Origin: Lentinus brumalis
Lineage: Eukaryota; Basidiomycota; Agaricomycetes; Polyporales; Polyporaceae
Assembly (NCBI GenBank): GCA_001792895.1
Contig: MARA01000006.1
Location: forward strand, 1,798,001 to 1,862,000
Direction: 5' to 3'
Length of the DNA: 64,000 nt
Part shown: in pieces, positions 10,764 to 23,111 of the stretch
Layout of the letters: every line of letters starts with the position of its first letter
How positions within the stretch are numbered: the stretch's first letter is position 1
The notes under the pieces: generated by a model
Database searches by the model: none
What the model saw: the letters and a program-made list of their open reading frames with translations, nothing else
Told to the model about the DNA's origin: nothing
Program-made: the position numbers and the translations under genes

Positions 10764-11881
10764 GGTCCGTCTCTGTAGACCAGGGCATGAACCTCGCATA
10801 GATATCTGCCTCGGTACCGCCTATCGCATCTGCGGAGCCCAGGATGAGGGGACTTTCCCGACTCTCAACCGCTACCGAACATTCAAAATAACCACAGGAC
10901 TAAGTACCAGCCCGATGAGCTTTATGTGTGACTCCGGCGACTGAGGGCTCCGAACAGTGCGACAAACCATTCACTCGTGACTATGTCGCCAACGTCGTCG
11001 GTGAGTGAGACTCAGTCAGGCGAAATGTGGCTAAGTTTGCTGCAGGATGTACCATACAGCGTACACTTCGCCCAACTGTGATCTCTCCGCTGAAGTACCG
11101 TCAGTCATCTGCGTACTAAAAGCATGCGTTGCCGATGAACTCTGCTGAGGGATTTCTTCCGCGCCATGACAGCGTTCGCTGTCAGTGAGTGACGCTCAAA
11201 GAGAAGGAGGACAGTGTCGCCATATACGACCACCTGCGGAGTGGCAAACCGTAATTCTCCGTGAAACCCGAGGCCGCCTCGCCCCGTCTCCGTTGAACTC
11301 CCGTCGATCGGGTGTAAAAGGCACATGTCCAGACGAACATCGAGAGATTTGCTGCGCGCCTGGTGGACAGACCCGGTTACTGCGGTGGATGGCCGGGAAG
11401 TATCTCACTCAACCTCTCCCGTAGCTTGTTGACGGTCTCACATGTACAGCAACCGTGTCCCTTGTATTTTTAGGTACAACGACGAACCTTGTGTTCGAAC
11501 GTAGGACTTCTCTTGCAGAAGCGTCGAACGGATCTCCAGGCCTTCGACATCTGCCGCTGTGCGTCTTTGAAGTTGTCGCCATGGATCCCAGACTCGCGAC
11601 TGCTTGGGATCTCTTGACGACCCTCGTTTGCATGTCTCAGCCATCTTCCTGAGACGACAGCTGGTGGTGATACGGATTGCCTTTCAATGTGCCGGCGATG
11701 GACTTCTCCCGGGGTTTCTCGCGCACTTGAACTGAGTTAACCGCTTTGTCTTCGCATCATGATTGCTTCCTTCCGCTCAATCCACTCTACTGCGGCACAT
11801 CGGGTAGAGAGCAAGTATATCACAACGCTCAATGAAGCTCGCTCTCGGACACACCCTGCCGAAGTGCTCCGTTGGCAGGCC
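10764..11881. other. intergenic, nothing recognised
   Basis: Only short open frames with no motif. It lies between the transposon and the first glutaminase-like copy, and does not obviously share the duplicated upstream sequence seen before copies B and C. Confidence 0.5.
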
Positions 11882-14800
11882 ATGGTCTCCCCCGGCAGCA
11901 TATGTCTGTATCTCGCTTTTCTAGCCTACACCACCACCGTCTGCGCCCAGCAGGCGTTCTTTCCTGCTGCGATCCCGTTGGCGATCCGTTCTCCACATTT
12001 CAGCATGTGGTACAACTGCCCGACGGGGGCACAACCTTTCTCCAACTCATGGCCTCTCTTCTGGAACGGGGTGCGTCTCACCGACGCTACATGCGCTCTG
12101 CTGTGCTGACCTCCGCTATGCAGGCGACCAACGGTTGGGGAGGGAAGATCAGAGTGGACGGGCTCACGTATACGTGGATGGGCAACTACAACGCCCAGAA
12201 CGGCACTGCAAACGTCACCAACATCCAAGTCACCCCGACCAGATCAATATTCACCATGCAGGCAGGTCCGATGAACGTCACTGTCACCTTCCTGAGTCCT
12301 ATCGAGGTGTGTAGGACTGCATCTACATCATCATGCATGAATTGCTGATGCCCGCAACGATAGCCATCAGACTGGTCAATCAGTCTACGCCTTTCGCGTA
12401 TATGTCCGTAAAAGCCCAGTCTCTGGACAAAGATACGCACCATGTGCAGCTGTACTCCGAGATCGAGTCGCGTATGCGAAGCTTCCCCTGGGCTCTTTTC
12501 CGATGCTGACCCTTTTCGCACCCTGTTCCCAGAATTCGTCACGGGAATCGGCGCTGATTTAGTGCGCTGGCAGACCGCACGTACCGCGACGACCATCTAC
12601 CATGAGACCGAGCCCCGAAACTTACAGCCGAAGTGCGCCGCCCGTATTGGACGACGCGTTACTCAGACATCGGGGCACTGGTGAGCAATCAGGTCACCTC
12701 GAATTATTCCTTCCATAAAAAGCGCAACTCCAGATTGACGCGTTCGTGGCCGAATACCCAGCGGCGTATGTTAGAGCCGTCGCGTTCGACGAGAAACTGA
12801 TGGCAGAGGCCGCCAAGATCTCGCCCCAATACGTCGACCTCGTCTCCCTGGTAGCTCGCCAGGTTATGGGAGCAATAGACATCACAGTCCTTGGCCAGTC
12901 TGGCAATACCACGGATGCGACGGACGTCAAGGCCTTCAAGAAGGACATCGGATTTTCTCAGTGCGTACATTTTCGCTGGGAATATCTTGCTCCTCCGACG
13001 AATGAGTCCCAGGCGGGTCAATCCTGTGGAGCGTTTGTTCGCCGCATTCCCCGCATACGTGTACTTAACGCATCTCTCGGAGGAGCGTTGCTCGCTCCCC
13101 TCCTGGAATCCCAAGATGTCACTTCGGGACTCCCGTATGCAGCGCAAGATATAGGTGTGTAGTTTATCCGTTGGGTGTTTCGTCAACATCACGAGTCAAC
13201 GTGCCACAGGCATCAGCTATCCGAACACCACGGGTACTCATGGTCCGCATCCGCAGGGCATTGAACGCAGTGAGTCTCAGGCGTACATAACGGAAACGGG
13301 GAAACTGACTGCATCTGTATCGTACAGAGTCTGGCAACATGTTGATCATGATGTATGCACATGCGAGGGTGTCTGGGGATGGGACCCTAATGGGTAAACA
13401 TGTCGGTGCGGCTCAGATTGTTTGGGGAGGGAAGTCTCCTCTTCGACAGTACGACATCGCGAAACACTGGGCAGATTATCTGGTCCAGAACACGCTATAT
13501 CCGTCGAACCAGTACGTACTCTTAAAATGCAAGGCTCGCTGCCCAGCTCATGTAGATACTCTCAGGGACACTGCCGACGGCGAGAGCAACTCCAACATGA
13601 CGAACCTCGCGATCAAAGGCATCATTGGCGTGAAAGCCATGGCGGAGATCAGTCGTGCTGTGCAACAGAACTTGTTCGCCCAGTATTACGACGTACGTCG
13701 CGCTCCGAAGATTCCTTTTAGGCCACAATAACCAATCGGCTCTGCAGAGTCATGGCTCGCAAGTTTGTGGCTCTCCCAGGCGCACTGCAGAGAACTGAGG
13801 AAAACCCGTCAAATCCACGTCAAATGCGTCCAACAACATCTGCTTGAACAGTACGGCGACCAATCGTCGTGGGCGCTGCTTACAACGTCTATATCGACCT
13901 CCTGCTTGGAAAGGACTTGGTATCTAGGGATGTTAGTCGTGCATTTGAAACCGTCTTCTGTAGAGGTGGCTCATCATGGTGATCTTCTCAGGTTCTGGCG
14001 AAGCAGACCGGATATTACAAGACACTCATCCAAACGGGTACGAGAACTAGACTTGACGAGGGACGCGCATTAGTCTTACATTGAGCCAGAGGCATCTCCG
14101 CTAGGACTTTGAATCGACAATGTAAACGCCATGTCAAACACCTCAAATACTGGTACCCTCTTCCTGGGACCTTCCCGCGAATACGGAAGCTTAACTGTCG
14201 GACTACACATGGACCCTGCTCACGTCCACCAGTCACCGACGACGGGGTACGCGACCAACTGATACAGTATGCATGGGGCCGAGCCTCCTCTAATAAGACT
14301 TTGGGCGAATTCCCGGACGTTTACAATGCCGCTACCGGAGTTCGCGCCAGCAGTGGTGGGGGAAGCGCGGGGTAAGCTGAATCTCACTCTCCCACAGCTG
14401 AAGGGTCTTACGTTGTCGCGCAGCGCTGCTCTCGGTGCCATGTTTGCTCACCTGGCGTTGAGGTCGGTCGGTCGCTCTGCACGCGATTCTGATCCCTACG
14501 CTGAACGTGACTGACAGCATCCCGAATACCACCATCGTCGCGCCCAATGTTCCGCTCACTGGCACCAACCCCACTTCTCCGGGAAGTCCCGGGACCGGGG
14601 GTTCTGGCAGCTCCGGGGAGGCTGGGAGCGGTAGCAACGGTCGGTCTCACGTTGGTCCCATCGTAGGCGGCGTATTGGGAGGCGTCACGCTCGTTGCCGC
14701 GGCCAGTGCTGGGACCTTCTTCTGGTACCGCAGACGCGGCCGCTCCCAGCGCTCTCCGTCCCTCTACAGCCTCAAGCAAGAAGAGCCCATGGCGTTCGCA

Positions 14801-15073
14801 GTTCCCTACCCTCACCACGCCGCACGCTATTCCAACGCTCGGGGTAGCTCTAAGGCAGCCCGAGAGCGTGCTCGGGCCATGCGACAAGGCCAGCCTACGG
14901 CCCCGTCCGAGGTGTTTGCTGCTGCTCGAGACGACCAGGGATCGGCTGCGGATAACTCATTCCGAAATGCATTTCTCGTGGGACTGAGGTCGGAGGTGGA
15001 GCACCTGCGGACGCTGATGCAGGGCATCCGCGAGGAGAGGCTGCAGCCACCTCCCGAGTATAGCGGTTGATGT
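11882..15073 (+). pseudogene. Glutaminase-like gene, copy A (decayed)
   Basis: First of three tandem copies of a secreted glutaminase A-type gene (DUF5127/DUF4965/DUF1793 architecture). The signal peptide and first block (QQAFFPAAIPLAIRSPHFSM) and the last block are intact: a Gly/Ser stretch, a membrane span (VGPIVGGVLGGVTLV) and the tail REERLQPPPEYSG. The middle is broken relative to copies B and C. One G is missing near 12374 (ACTGGTC where B has ATTGGGTC). About 0.4 kb is lost near 12630, removing the stretch from NLQP to EVRRPYW together with its introns. One base is missing near 13063 and another near 13880. Short extra sequence lies at about 13800. Several independent lesions argue against sequencing error. 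The 5' end of the conserved part is the ATG at 11882, before a clear signal peptide. Confidence 0.8.
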
Positions 15074-15246
15074 TATGCATCACAGCCGGATGTACGTTAC
15101 GATTACAGCCTTTCCCCATAGCTGACTGCTGGACGTGTTCTCTCTATTACAGCCCAAGCTCTTGCAATGGCTGACACGATGACTAGACGGCATTCACACT
15201 GTGCCGGTCTGAGGTCTCGGACGGGGATCACGGCATAGATGTCAAG

Positions 15247-15285
15247 GGCTGTGTATTTATGGATACGAACGACAGCGAGCGGCGT
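15247..15285 (+). promoter_or_regulatory. Upstream block shared by glutaminase copies B and C
   Basis: The stretch around CTGTGTAT...ATGGATAC.AACGACAGCGAG recurs upstream of copy C at about 19259-19294, roughly 200 bp before each start codon. It shows the duplication carried its promoter. It may hold control sites, but could be conserved only because the duplication is young. Confidence 0.4.
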
Positions 15286-15455
15286 TGCAACATGCCAATT
15301 CTGGTGAAGATCCAGATCTGCGTGGATTGGAGTTGATCGTTCTTTGACCCCAGTGCGGTGGCTGTCATTCGCATATAGTGCGCACTCATGAGGCCGGTCG
15401 ACTTTTCTTTGCTTTTCCCTCTGAGTCTACCCTCTGTTGAACACATCTTGTTGCC

Positions 15456-18400
15456 ATGTTCATCACGGTCTTTCCATGGCTCTATTTGACGCTTCTCGCT
15501 TTCCCTGTTGCCATATGCGCCCAGACCTCCTTCTTTCCTGCGGCTATTCCTCTGGTCATCCGCTCACCACATTTCAGTACATGGTACAATTGTCCGGCTG
15601 GCTCTGGACCTGTATCCAACTCCGAGTTTGCGTTCTGGAATGGGGTGTGTTATCAACACCGTGTTGTACGCAAGTGCCTTACTAACTTCCCTCTCTAGGC
15701 ATTCACTGCCTGGGAAGGACTTATCAGAGTCGACGGGCTCGTGTATTCATTCATGGGGGGCTTCAATGGCGCTAAGAACACCACCGCCAACGCCACAGGC
15801 TTTCAGATTACACCTACGCGATCAATATTCACCTTGCAGGCGGGTCCGATGAATGTCACGCTCACTTTCCTTACTCCTATCGAGGTAAGTGGGATAGTAT
15901 GGCGTTAGCTACTGATGACCAAGGCTGACAGGGCATAACAAAAGCCCTCAGATTGGGTCAACCAGTCAATTCCATTCTCCTACATGTCCGTTGAAGCGCA
16001 GTCTACAGACGGAGGGGCACATAACGTACAGCTTTATACCGAAACGGTATCCGGTAAGCACACAGGCACGCAGTCGTTCACAGCACACTTGACGCTTGTC
16101 TTCCGTAGAGTTCGTCACCGGAATAAGACCTCAGGGCGACCAGGGTGGCGGCCTCGTACGTTGGCAGAGCTCACGTACTGCAACGAGCATCTACCACGAA
16201 ACGGAACCGGAGAATCTCCAACCATATGCCGAAGTCGCCGAACAAGCAGAAGATGGCAAGTTATACCTTGCGACGACGCTGGTGAGCCTTCCCGTGCGCG
16301 TATATGCATGACCAAACTCAGTCACTGTTGCATCCTTCGCAGAGACCTGGCCTTACGTGGGAGATCAGCCAGGACATCCACCGCATTCAGTTCACGAACT
16401 TCGGCAACCTGTCGAACACCGAGGACACGATGACGTTTGGTCCCTTGGGGAAGTGAGTACAGTAGAGCGCGGCCACTGGCATGTCCCACGATAACTGACC
16501 AAGGCGACAACCAAGGCCATGGAATGTCTTCTCATTTGCGATAGACCTCGGCAGCATACAATCCACGACCTCCCCGGAGACCTGGGCAATTGGATATGTC
16601 CGCGATCCTGTGATACAATACATCACGAGTTCGGGTGCAACTGAGGTGCGCCGCCCATACTGGACGACACGGTACCCAGACATCAATGCACTGGTAAGAA
16701 CGTCCGAAAATTCGAGCATGCGTACCTTCCCTCGCTGACGATGTGATGACTAGATTGACGCGTTTCTGGCTGATTATCCCGCCGCACACGATAGAGCTGT
16801 CGCATTCGATGAGAAAGTCACGGCTGACGCCGGCAAGATATCACCTCAATATGTCGACCTCGTCTCCTTGGTCTCTCGCCAGGTGATGGCTGCGGTAGAC
16901 ATCACAGTTCTCGGCAGCTCCAGTAGTTCCACAGGAGCTACGGACGCCAAGGCGTTCATGAAGGACATCGGGAATTCTCAGTACGTGTAGCATGACTCCG
17001 CCGAGCTCACTTCGCTCTATCTGACAGTGTCTGTTCTAGGCGAGTCAACCCCGTAGAGCGCATGTTCGCTGCGTTTCCAGCGTACCTATACTTGAACGCG
17101 TCTCTCGGAGGAGCGCTGCTCGCACCTCTCCTGGAATCCCAGGACGCGCAATCCGACCTACTGTACGCAGCGCAAGATCTTGGTCGGTGCACTGGGTTTA
17201 TTGTAGCCGTCATAGAGATGCTGACCGTGGTATAGGCAGTAGCTATCCGAACGCTACAGCGACCCATCAGCCACATTCACAGGGCGTCGAGCGTGAGTGG
17301 CGCGTGGCTGAGTCCTAGTCGGACCGTCGAAATACTAAGTGTGGCCCGCAGAGTCCGGCAACATGCTGATTATGATGTATGCACATGCGCGGTTCTCCGG
17401 AGATGGGACGCGGCTTGTCAAACACGTATGTGCTACTCCGTTCACTTTCCGGAGGTCATTCTCAGACTTCAGTTCCTTTGCAGTATGACACTGCGAAACG
17501 CTGGGCGGACTACCTAGTCGCGAATACGTTGACTCCGTCCAACCAGTGCGTATCGTCTGGTGGCCCCTGCACTTCAGTTCGACGCTCAGCACGGGACTCA
17601 CAGGGACACGGCCGACGGCGAGAACAACGCCAATTTGACCAACCTTGCCATCAAAGGGATCATCGGGGTGAAGGCCATGGCTGAGATGAGTGACGCTGTC
17701 CAACAGGGCTCTGATGCACAGTACTATAAGGTATGCCATACCTCCCTCTCTGAGTCATCTCTCTATCGACGGAGTGAATCCTGCAGGCTCAAGCGAATGC
17801 CCTGACAAGCTCGTGGCTCGCTCTCGCGCAGTCGAGCGACCAGCAACATTTGCTCGGCCAGTACGCCGACGAGTCGTCGTGGGCGATGATGTACAACATC
17901 TACGCCGACGTCCTACTTGGGACGAACTTGATATCTCAAGAGGTAAGTCGTTCATGCGACTCCATAACTTGTACGATTGCCTAAGCGCGATGACATTCTG
18001 TAGGTTCTGGCCAAACAGACCCAGTACTATAAGACATTGCTTTCAACAGGTGCGAGAACTGAATAGTATCGCCGCCGGTGTCATACAGTAGTCTCATGCT
18101 CGTTCAGAGGCCGCTCCGCTAGGACTTCCCATCGACTATGTGAACGCTCTTTCCAACACCGCCAGCACCGGTAGGCCTCTTCCTCTTCTTCAGACCGGGG
18201 CAACTCGCGAGCACGAGGCTAAAGTCTTCGACGTCAGCATGGACCCTGCTAACATCCGCAACCGTCACCGATAACGGAGTACGCGATCAGTTCATACAAT
18301 ATGCATGGGACAGAGCCTCCTCAAACAAGACATCAGGCCAGTTCCCGGACGTCTACAACGCCGCCACCGGAGACCGTCCGGGCAGCGGCGGCGGGAGTGC

Positions 18401-19115
18401 GGGGTGAGCCGTTCGTGCGGTCTCCCATCTTGCGTCCATCTGACAACTGGTACGCCTACGCATCAGCCCCGCTCTCGGTGCCATGTTCGCGCACCTGGCG
18501 TTGAGGTGAGCCGATGTGCACTGCCCATAAATGCCGCCTTGAATGACAAATCCGCTCGACAGCGTTCCCAACACCACTATCGTCGTCCCCCGTGCGCCCA
18601 GCGATACCCGCGCCTCATCAGGAAGCAAATCCAGGCCCAATGTCGGCGCAATAGTAGGCGGCGTGATCGGAGGCATCGCGCTCCTGGCCCTCTCAGCCGG
18701 AGCTGCGATCTTCTTCGTGCGCCGAAATCGCGGCCGCGCGCAGCGTGCGCCAACTGTATACGAGAAGGATGGAGAGCCCTCGAATTACGTGCAGCCCTAC
18801 CTCTACGACAGCGAGCAGCAGAACGACCGCCGACCAGGATCTGCGTCCCACGTCCCGCCCATCCTCGGCCTGAGTAGCTCCAAGGCTCGAGAGCGAGAAC
18901 GTGAACGCGCTCGCGTGGTGCAGGACCGCGACCCGACGCCTGCATCCGCGGGGACGTCGCAGGCTGCGGGTGAGTCGTGCCCTTCGGAGGCAGGGGTGAG
19001 CTCGATCCCGAGCATCTTCCTTCTGGGCCTGAGGTCGGAGGTAGAGCACCTGCGGCGCTTGATGCAGGGCATGCGCGAGGAGAGGCTGCAGCCCCCTCCC
19101 GAGTATAGTAGTTGA
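15456..19115 (+). CDS. Membrane-anchored GtaA-type glutaminase-like protein, copy B
   Basis: A many-exon gene, apparently intact. It starts with a signal peptide (MFITVFPWLYLTLLAFPVAI, cleavage near CAQ) and then SFFPAAIPLVIRSPHFSTWY, the N-terminal block of fungal glutaminase A. Further blocks are FWNG, IRVDGLVYSFMGG, SDWVNQSIPFSYMSV, RTATSIYHETEPENLQPY, WNVFSFAIDLG, EVRRPYWTTRYPD, RVNPVERMFAAFPAYLYLN, SGNMLIMMYAHARFSGDG, AIKGIIGVKAMAEMS, DESSWAMMYNIYAD and TVTDNGVRDQFIQYAW. Fungal GtaA enzymes are secreted and convert glutamine to glutamate and ammonia. Unlike classical secreted forms, this one continues into a membrane span (GAIVGGVIGGIALLALSAGA) followed by basic RRNR and a cytosolic tail ending REERLQPPPEYSS. 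So the catalytic part should face outward. Splice sites checked from the DTADGEN exon to the end are in phase. Activity is inferred from the family only. Confidence 0.82.
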
Positions 19116-19258
19116 TGCGTATGCACCACAGCGGGACGCTATAGTACGTGTTATCTCTAGATCAGCCAAAGCTCCTGCAATTTGCTGACAAGATGACCAG
19201 GCGGCAGCACACACTACTTATGTCGGTCTATGACAGGAATCACGATATAGAAGCCAAG

Positions 19259-19294
19259 AGCTGTGTATCAATGGATACCAACGACAGCGAGGCG
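19259..19294 (+). promoter_or_regulatory. Upstream block shared by glutaminase copies B and C
   Basis: Matches the block at 15247-15285 upstream of copy B with few changes, about 200 bp before the copy C start codon. Confidence 0.4.
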
Positions 19295-19490
19295 ATGTAA
19301 CACCTCCGGTGAAGATCCAAATGTGGATGTTGGATAGATGCGTGCCGATTAGAGTTAGTCGCTCTTTGATCCCAGTTACAATAGCTGCACTCCGCATAAA
19401 GTGCGTAGTGCGCACTTACTTAGAAGGCCAGCCCACTTCGTCGTCTCTCCCTCCGATTCTACCCTCTGTCGAACGAGCTCATAGTGCGAC

Positions 19491-22400
19491 ATGGTCAAAA
19501 CGACCCCTTCATGGCTCTACCTTGCGATCCTCACCTTCCCTATTGCCGCATGCGCCCAGCAATCCTTCTTACCTGCAACCGTTCCTTTGCTCATCCGGTC
19601 ACCACATTTTAGCACATGGTACAATTGTCCTGTTGGCTTGGCGCCTATATCCAACTCGGAGTTGAGTTTCTGGCATGGGGTGCGTTATTGGTTCTGTGTT
19701 CTATACAAGTATCGTAACTACGATCCCTAGGCACCCACCGCCTTGCAAAGCCTGATCAGAGTGGACGGACTCGTGTTTGCATGGATGGGCGGCTACGATG
19801 GCTACAGCAGCCCTCAGAACATTACGGCCGATGTCACAGGCATTCAGATTACGCCTACGCGATCAATATTCACCTTGCAGGCGGGTGCGATGAATGTCAC
19901 GCTCACTTTTCTCACACCTATTGAGGTACATCTACGTTAGCTACTAATGACCAAGACTGACAGGGCATTGACAGTCCTCAGATTGGGTCAATCAGTCAAT
20001 TCCATTCTCCTACATGTCCGTTGAAGCGCAGTCTACGGACGGAGGCGCACATAGCCTTCAGCTCTATACCGAAATTTCATCCGGTAAGCAGAGATTGCAC
20101 CGTTGCTTCCATGCTGTCTGACGTACCTCTTCCGCAGAATTCGTCACCGGAATCAGGCCTCAGGGTGGCCAGGGCGGTGGCCTCGTGCGTTGGCAGAGCT
20201 CACGTACTGCTACGACCATCTACCACGAAACCGAACCGGAGAATCTCCAACCATATGCCGAAGTCGCCCAACAGGCAGAAGATGGCAAGTTATACCTTGC
20301 GACGACGCTGGTGAGCTTTCCCGTGCGCGTCCACGGACAACCACAGTCGCTGAATACAACCTCCACAGAGACCTGGCCTCACATGGGAGATCAGCCAGGA
20401 CACCCGCCGCACTCAGTTCACGAACTTCGGCAAATTGTCGAACACCGAGGATACGATGACGTTTGGTCCCTTGGGGAAGTGAGTACTAGTACAGTAGAGC
20501 GCGGCCACTGGCATGTCCCACGATAACTGACCAATGCGACAATCAAGGCCATGGAATGTCTTCTCATTTGCGATAGACCTCGGCAGCATACAATCCACGA
20601 CCTCCCCGGAGACTTGGGCAATTGGATATGTCCGCGATCCTGTGATAGAGTACATTACGAGCTCGGGTGCAACTGAGGTGCGCCGCCCATACTGGACGAC
20701 ACGGTACCCAGACATCAATGCACTGGTAAGAACGTCCGAAAATTCGAGCATGCGTACCTTCCCTCGCTGACGATGTGATGACTAGATTGACGCGTTTCTG
20801 GCTGATTATCCCGCCGCACACGATAGAGCTGTCGCATTCGATGAGAAAGTCACGGCTGACGCCGGCAAGATATCACCTCAATATGTGGACCTCGTCTCCT
20901 TGGTCTCTCGCCAAGTGATGGCTGCGGTAGATATCACAGTACTCGGCGGCTCCAGTAGTTCCATGGGAGCTACGGATGTCAAGGCGTTCATGAAGGACAT
21001 TGGGAATTCGCAGTATGTGTAGCATAATTTCGCCGAGCGCACTTCGCTCTAGAGTCTGACAGTGTCTGCTTCAGACGGGTCAACCCCGTAGAGCGCATGT
21101 TCGCTGCGTTCCCAGCTTACCTATACCTGAACGCCTCTCTGGGAGGAGCATTGCTCACACCTCTCTTGGAATCCCAAGACGCACAATCGGATCTGCCATA
21201 CGCCGCACAAGATGTTGGTCGGTGCACTGCGTTTATCTCAGCATCTATACGTACTGACCATGGTATAGGTAGTAGCTATCCAAACGCTACAGCGACCCAT
21301 CAGCCACATCCACAGGGCGTCGAGCGTAAGTGGCACCTGGCCGAGTTCTAATCGGAGTGTCCGAGCACTAACTTCAGCTTGCAGAGTCCGGGAACATGCT
21401 GATCATGATGTATGCACATGCGCGATTCTCCGGAGACGGGACGCTGCTTGTACAACACGTATGTGCTAAGTACTCCGTTCACTTTCCGGATGTCATTCTC
21501 AGTTCCCTTGCAGTACGATACTGCGAAACGCTGGGCAGATTACCTGGTCGCGAATACGTTGACGCCATCCAATCAGTGCGTACTTTCGTATGCTTCCACA
21601 CATTTCAATTCGCCGCTCAGCAGGAGACTCAAAGGGACACGGCCGACGGCGAGAACAGCGCCAACCTGACCAACCTCGCTATCAAAGGCATCATTGGGGT
21701 AAAGGCCATGGCGGAAATCAGCGGCGCTGTGCAACAGGGCTCTGATGCACAGTACTACAATGTATGTCATACTTTCTCCCCGTTGAGTATTCCCCTAAAC
21801 GACAGATTGGATTCTGCAGGCTCAAGCGAATGCCCTGACAAGCTCGTGGCTCGCCCGAGCGCAGTCGAGCGACCAGCAACATTTGCTCGGCCAATACGCC
21901 GACGAGTCGTCGTGGGCGATGATGTACAACATCTACGCCGACCTCTTGCTTGGGACGAACTTGATATCTCAAGAGGTAAGTCGTTCATGCGACTCCATAA
22001 CTTGTACGATTGCCTAAGCGCGATGACATTCTGTAGGTTCTGGCCAAACAGACCCAGTACTATAAGACATTGCTTTCAACAGGTGCGAGAACTGAATAGT
22101 ATCGGTGTCACGCAGTAGTCTCACGCTCGTTCAGAGGCCTCTTCGTCAGGACTTCCGATCGACTACGTGAACGCCCTGTCCAACACTGCCAGCACCGGTA
22201 GGCCTCTTCCTCAGACCGGGACATCTGACACGAGGCTAAACTCTTCGATGTCAGCCTGGACTCTGCTAACATCCGCAACCGTCACCGACGACGGAGTACG
22301 CGACCAATTCATACAATATGCCTGGGCCAGAGCCTCCTTGGGAGTAACCACAGGCCAGTTTCCGGACGTATACAACGCGGCCACCGGCGACAGTCCAAGC

Positions 22401-23111
22401 GGCGGCGGCGGAGGTGCGGGGTGAGCCATTCGTGCGGTCTCCCATCTTGCGTCCATCTGACAACTGGTACGCCTACGCATCAGCCCCGCTCTCGGTGCCA
22501 TATTCGCGCACCTGGCGTTGAGGTGAGCCGGTGTGCACTGCCCATTGATGCCGCTCTAGATGACAATCCCGCTCGACAGTGTTCCCAACACCACCATCGT
22601 CGTCCCCAGTCGGCCTACCGCCCCCTCTTCGGGAAGCGAAGACAAGTCCCATGTCGGCGCGGTCGGCGCGATAGTCGGCGGCGTAATTGGAGGCGTCGCG
22701 CTCCTCGCACTCTCAGCCGGAGCTGCGTTCTTCTTCGTGCGCCGGAACCGCCGCCGCGCCCAGCGCGCTTCCGCCCAACAGCACGAGAAGGACGGAGAAC
22801 CCACGGAATACGTGCATCCCTTCCCTTACGACGGGGAGCAGCAGAACGACCGGCCACATTCTGGGCCTCTCGGCCCCAGCAGCTCCAAGGCTCGAGAACG
22901 AGAACGCGTCCCCCTGGCGCAGAACCGCGAGCCGATGTCTCCACCCGAAGGCGCGGCGGCTGCGGAGGAGGAGGGCCCTTCGGACGCTGGGGCGAGCTCG
23001 CTCCCAAGCGTCTTCCTTCTGGGCCTGAGGTCGGAGGTGGAGCATCTGCGCCGGCTGATGCAGAGCATGCGCGAGGAGAGGCTGCAGCCTCCACCCGGAT
23101 ACAGCGACTAG
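19491..23111 (+). CDS. Membrane-anchored GtaA-type glutaminase-like protein, copy C
   Basis: Third tandem copy, apparently intact, with the same architecture as copy B. It has a signal peptide (MVKTTPSWLYLAILTFPIAA), the GtaA N-terminal block (LLIRSPHFSTWYNCP), the DUF4965/DUF1793 core (EVRRPYWTTRYPD, SGNMLIMMYAHARFSGDG, VKAMAEISGAVQQGS), WTLLTSATVTDDGVRDQF, a membrane span (AIVGGVIGGVALLALSAGA), and a cytosolic tail ending REERLQPPPGYSD. Exonic and intronic stretches around 20200-20900 and 21800-22110 are almost identical to copy B, while the 5' exons and several introns differ clearly. At 20536 the acceptor equivalent to CCAAG in B reads CCAAT; an in-frame acceptor 12 nt downstream works for both copies. 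Role as for copy B: probable surface glutamine hydrolysis. Confidence 0.82.
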
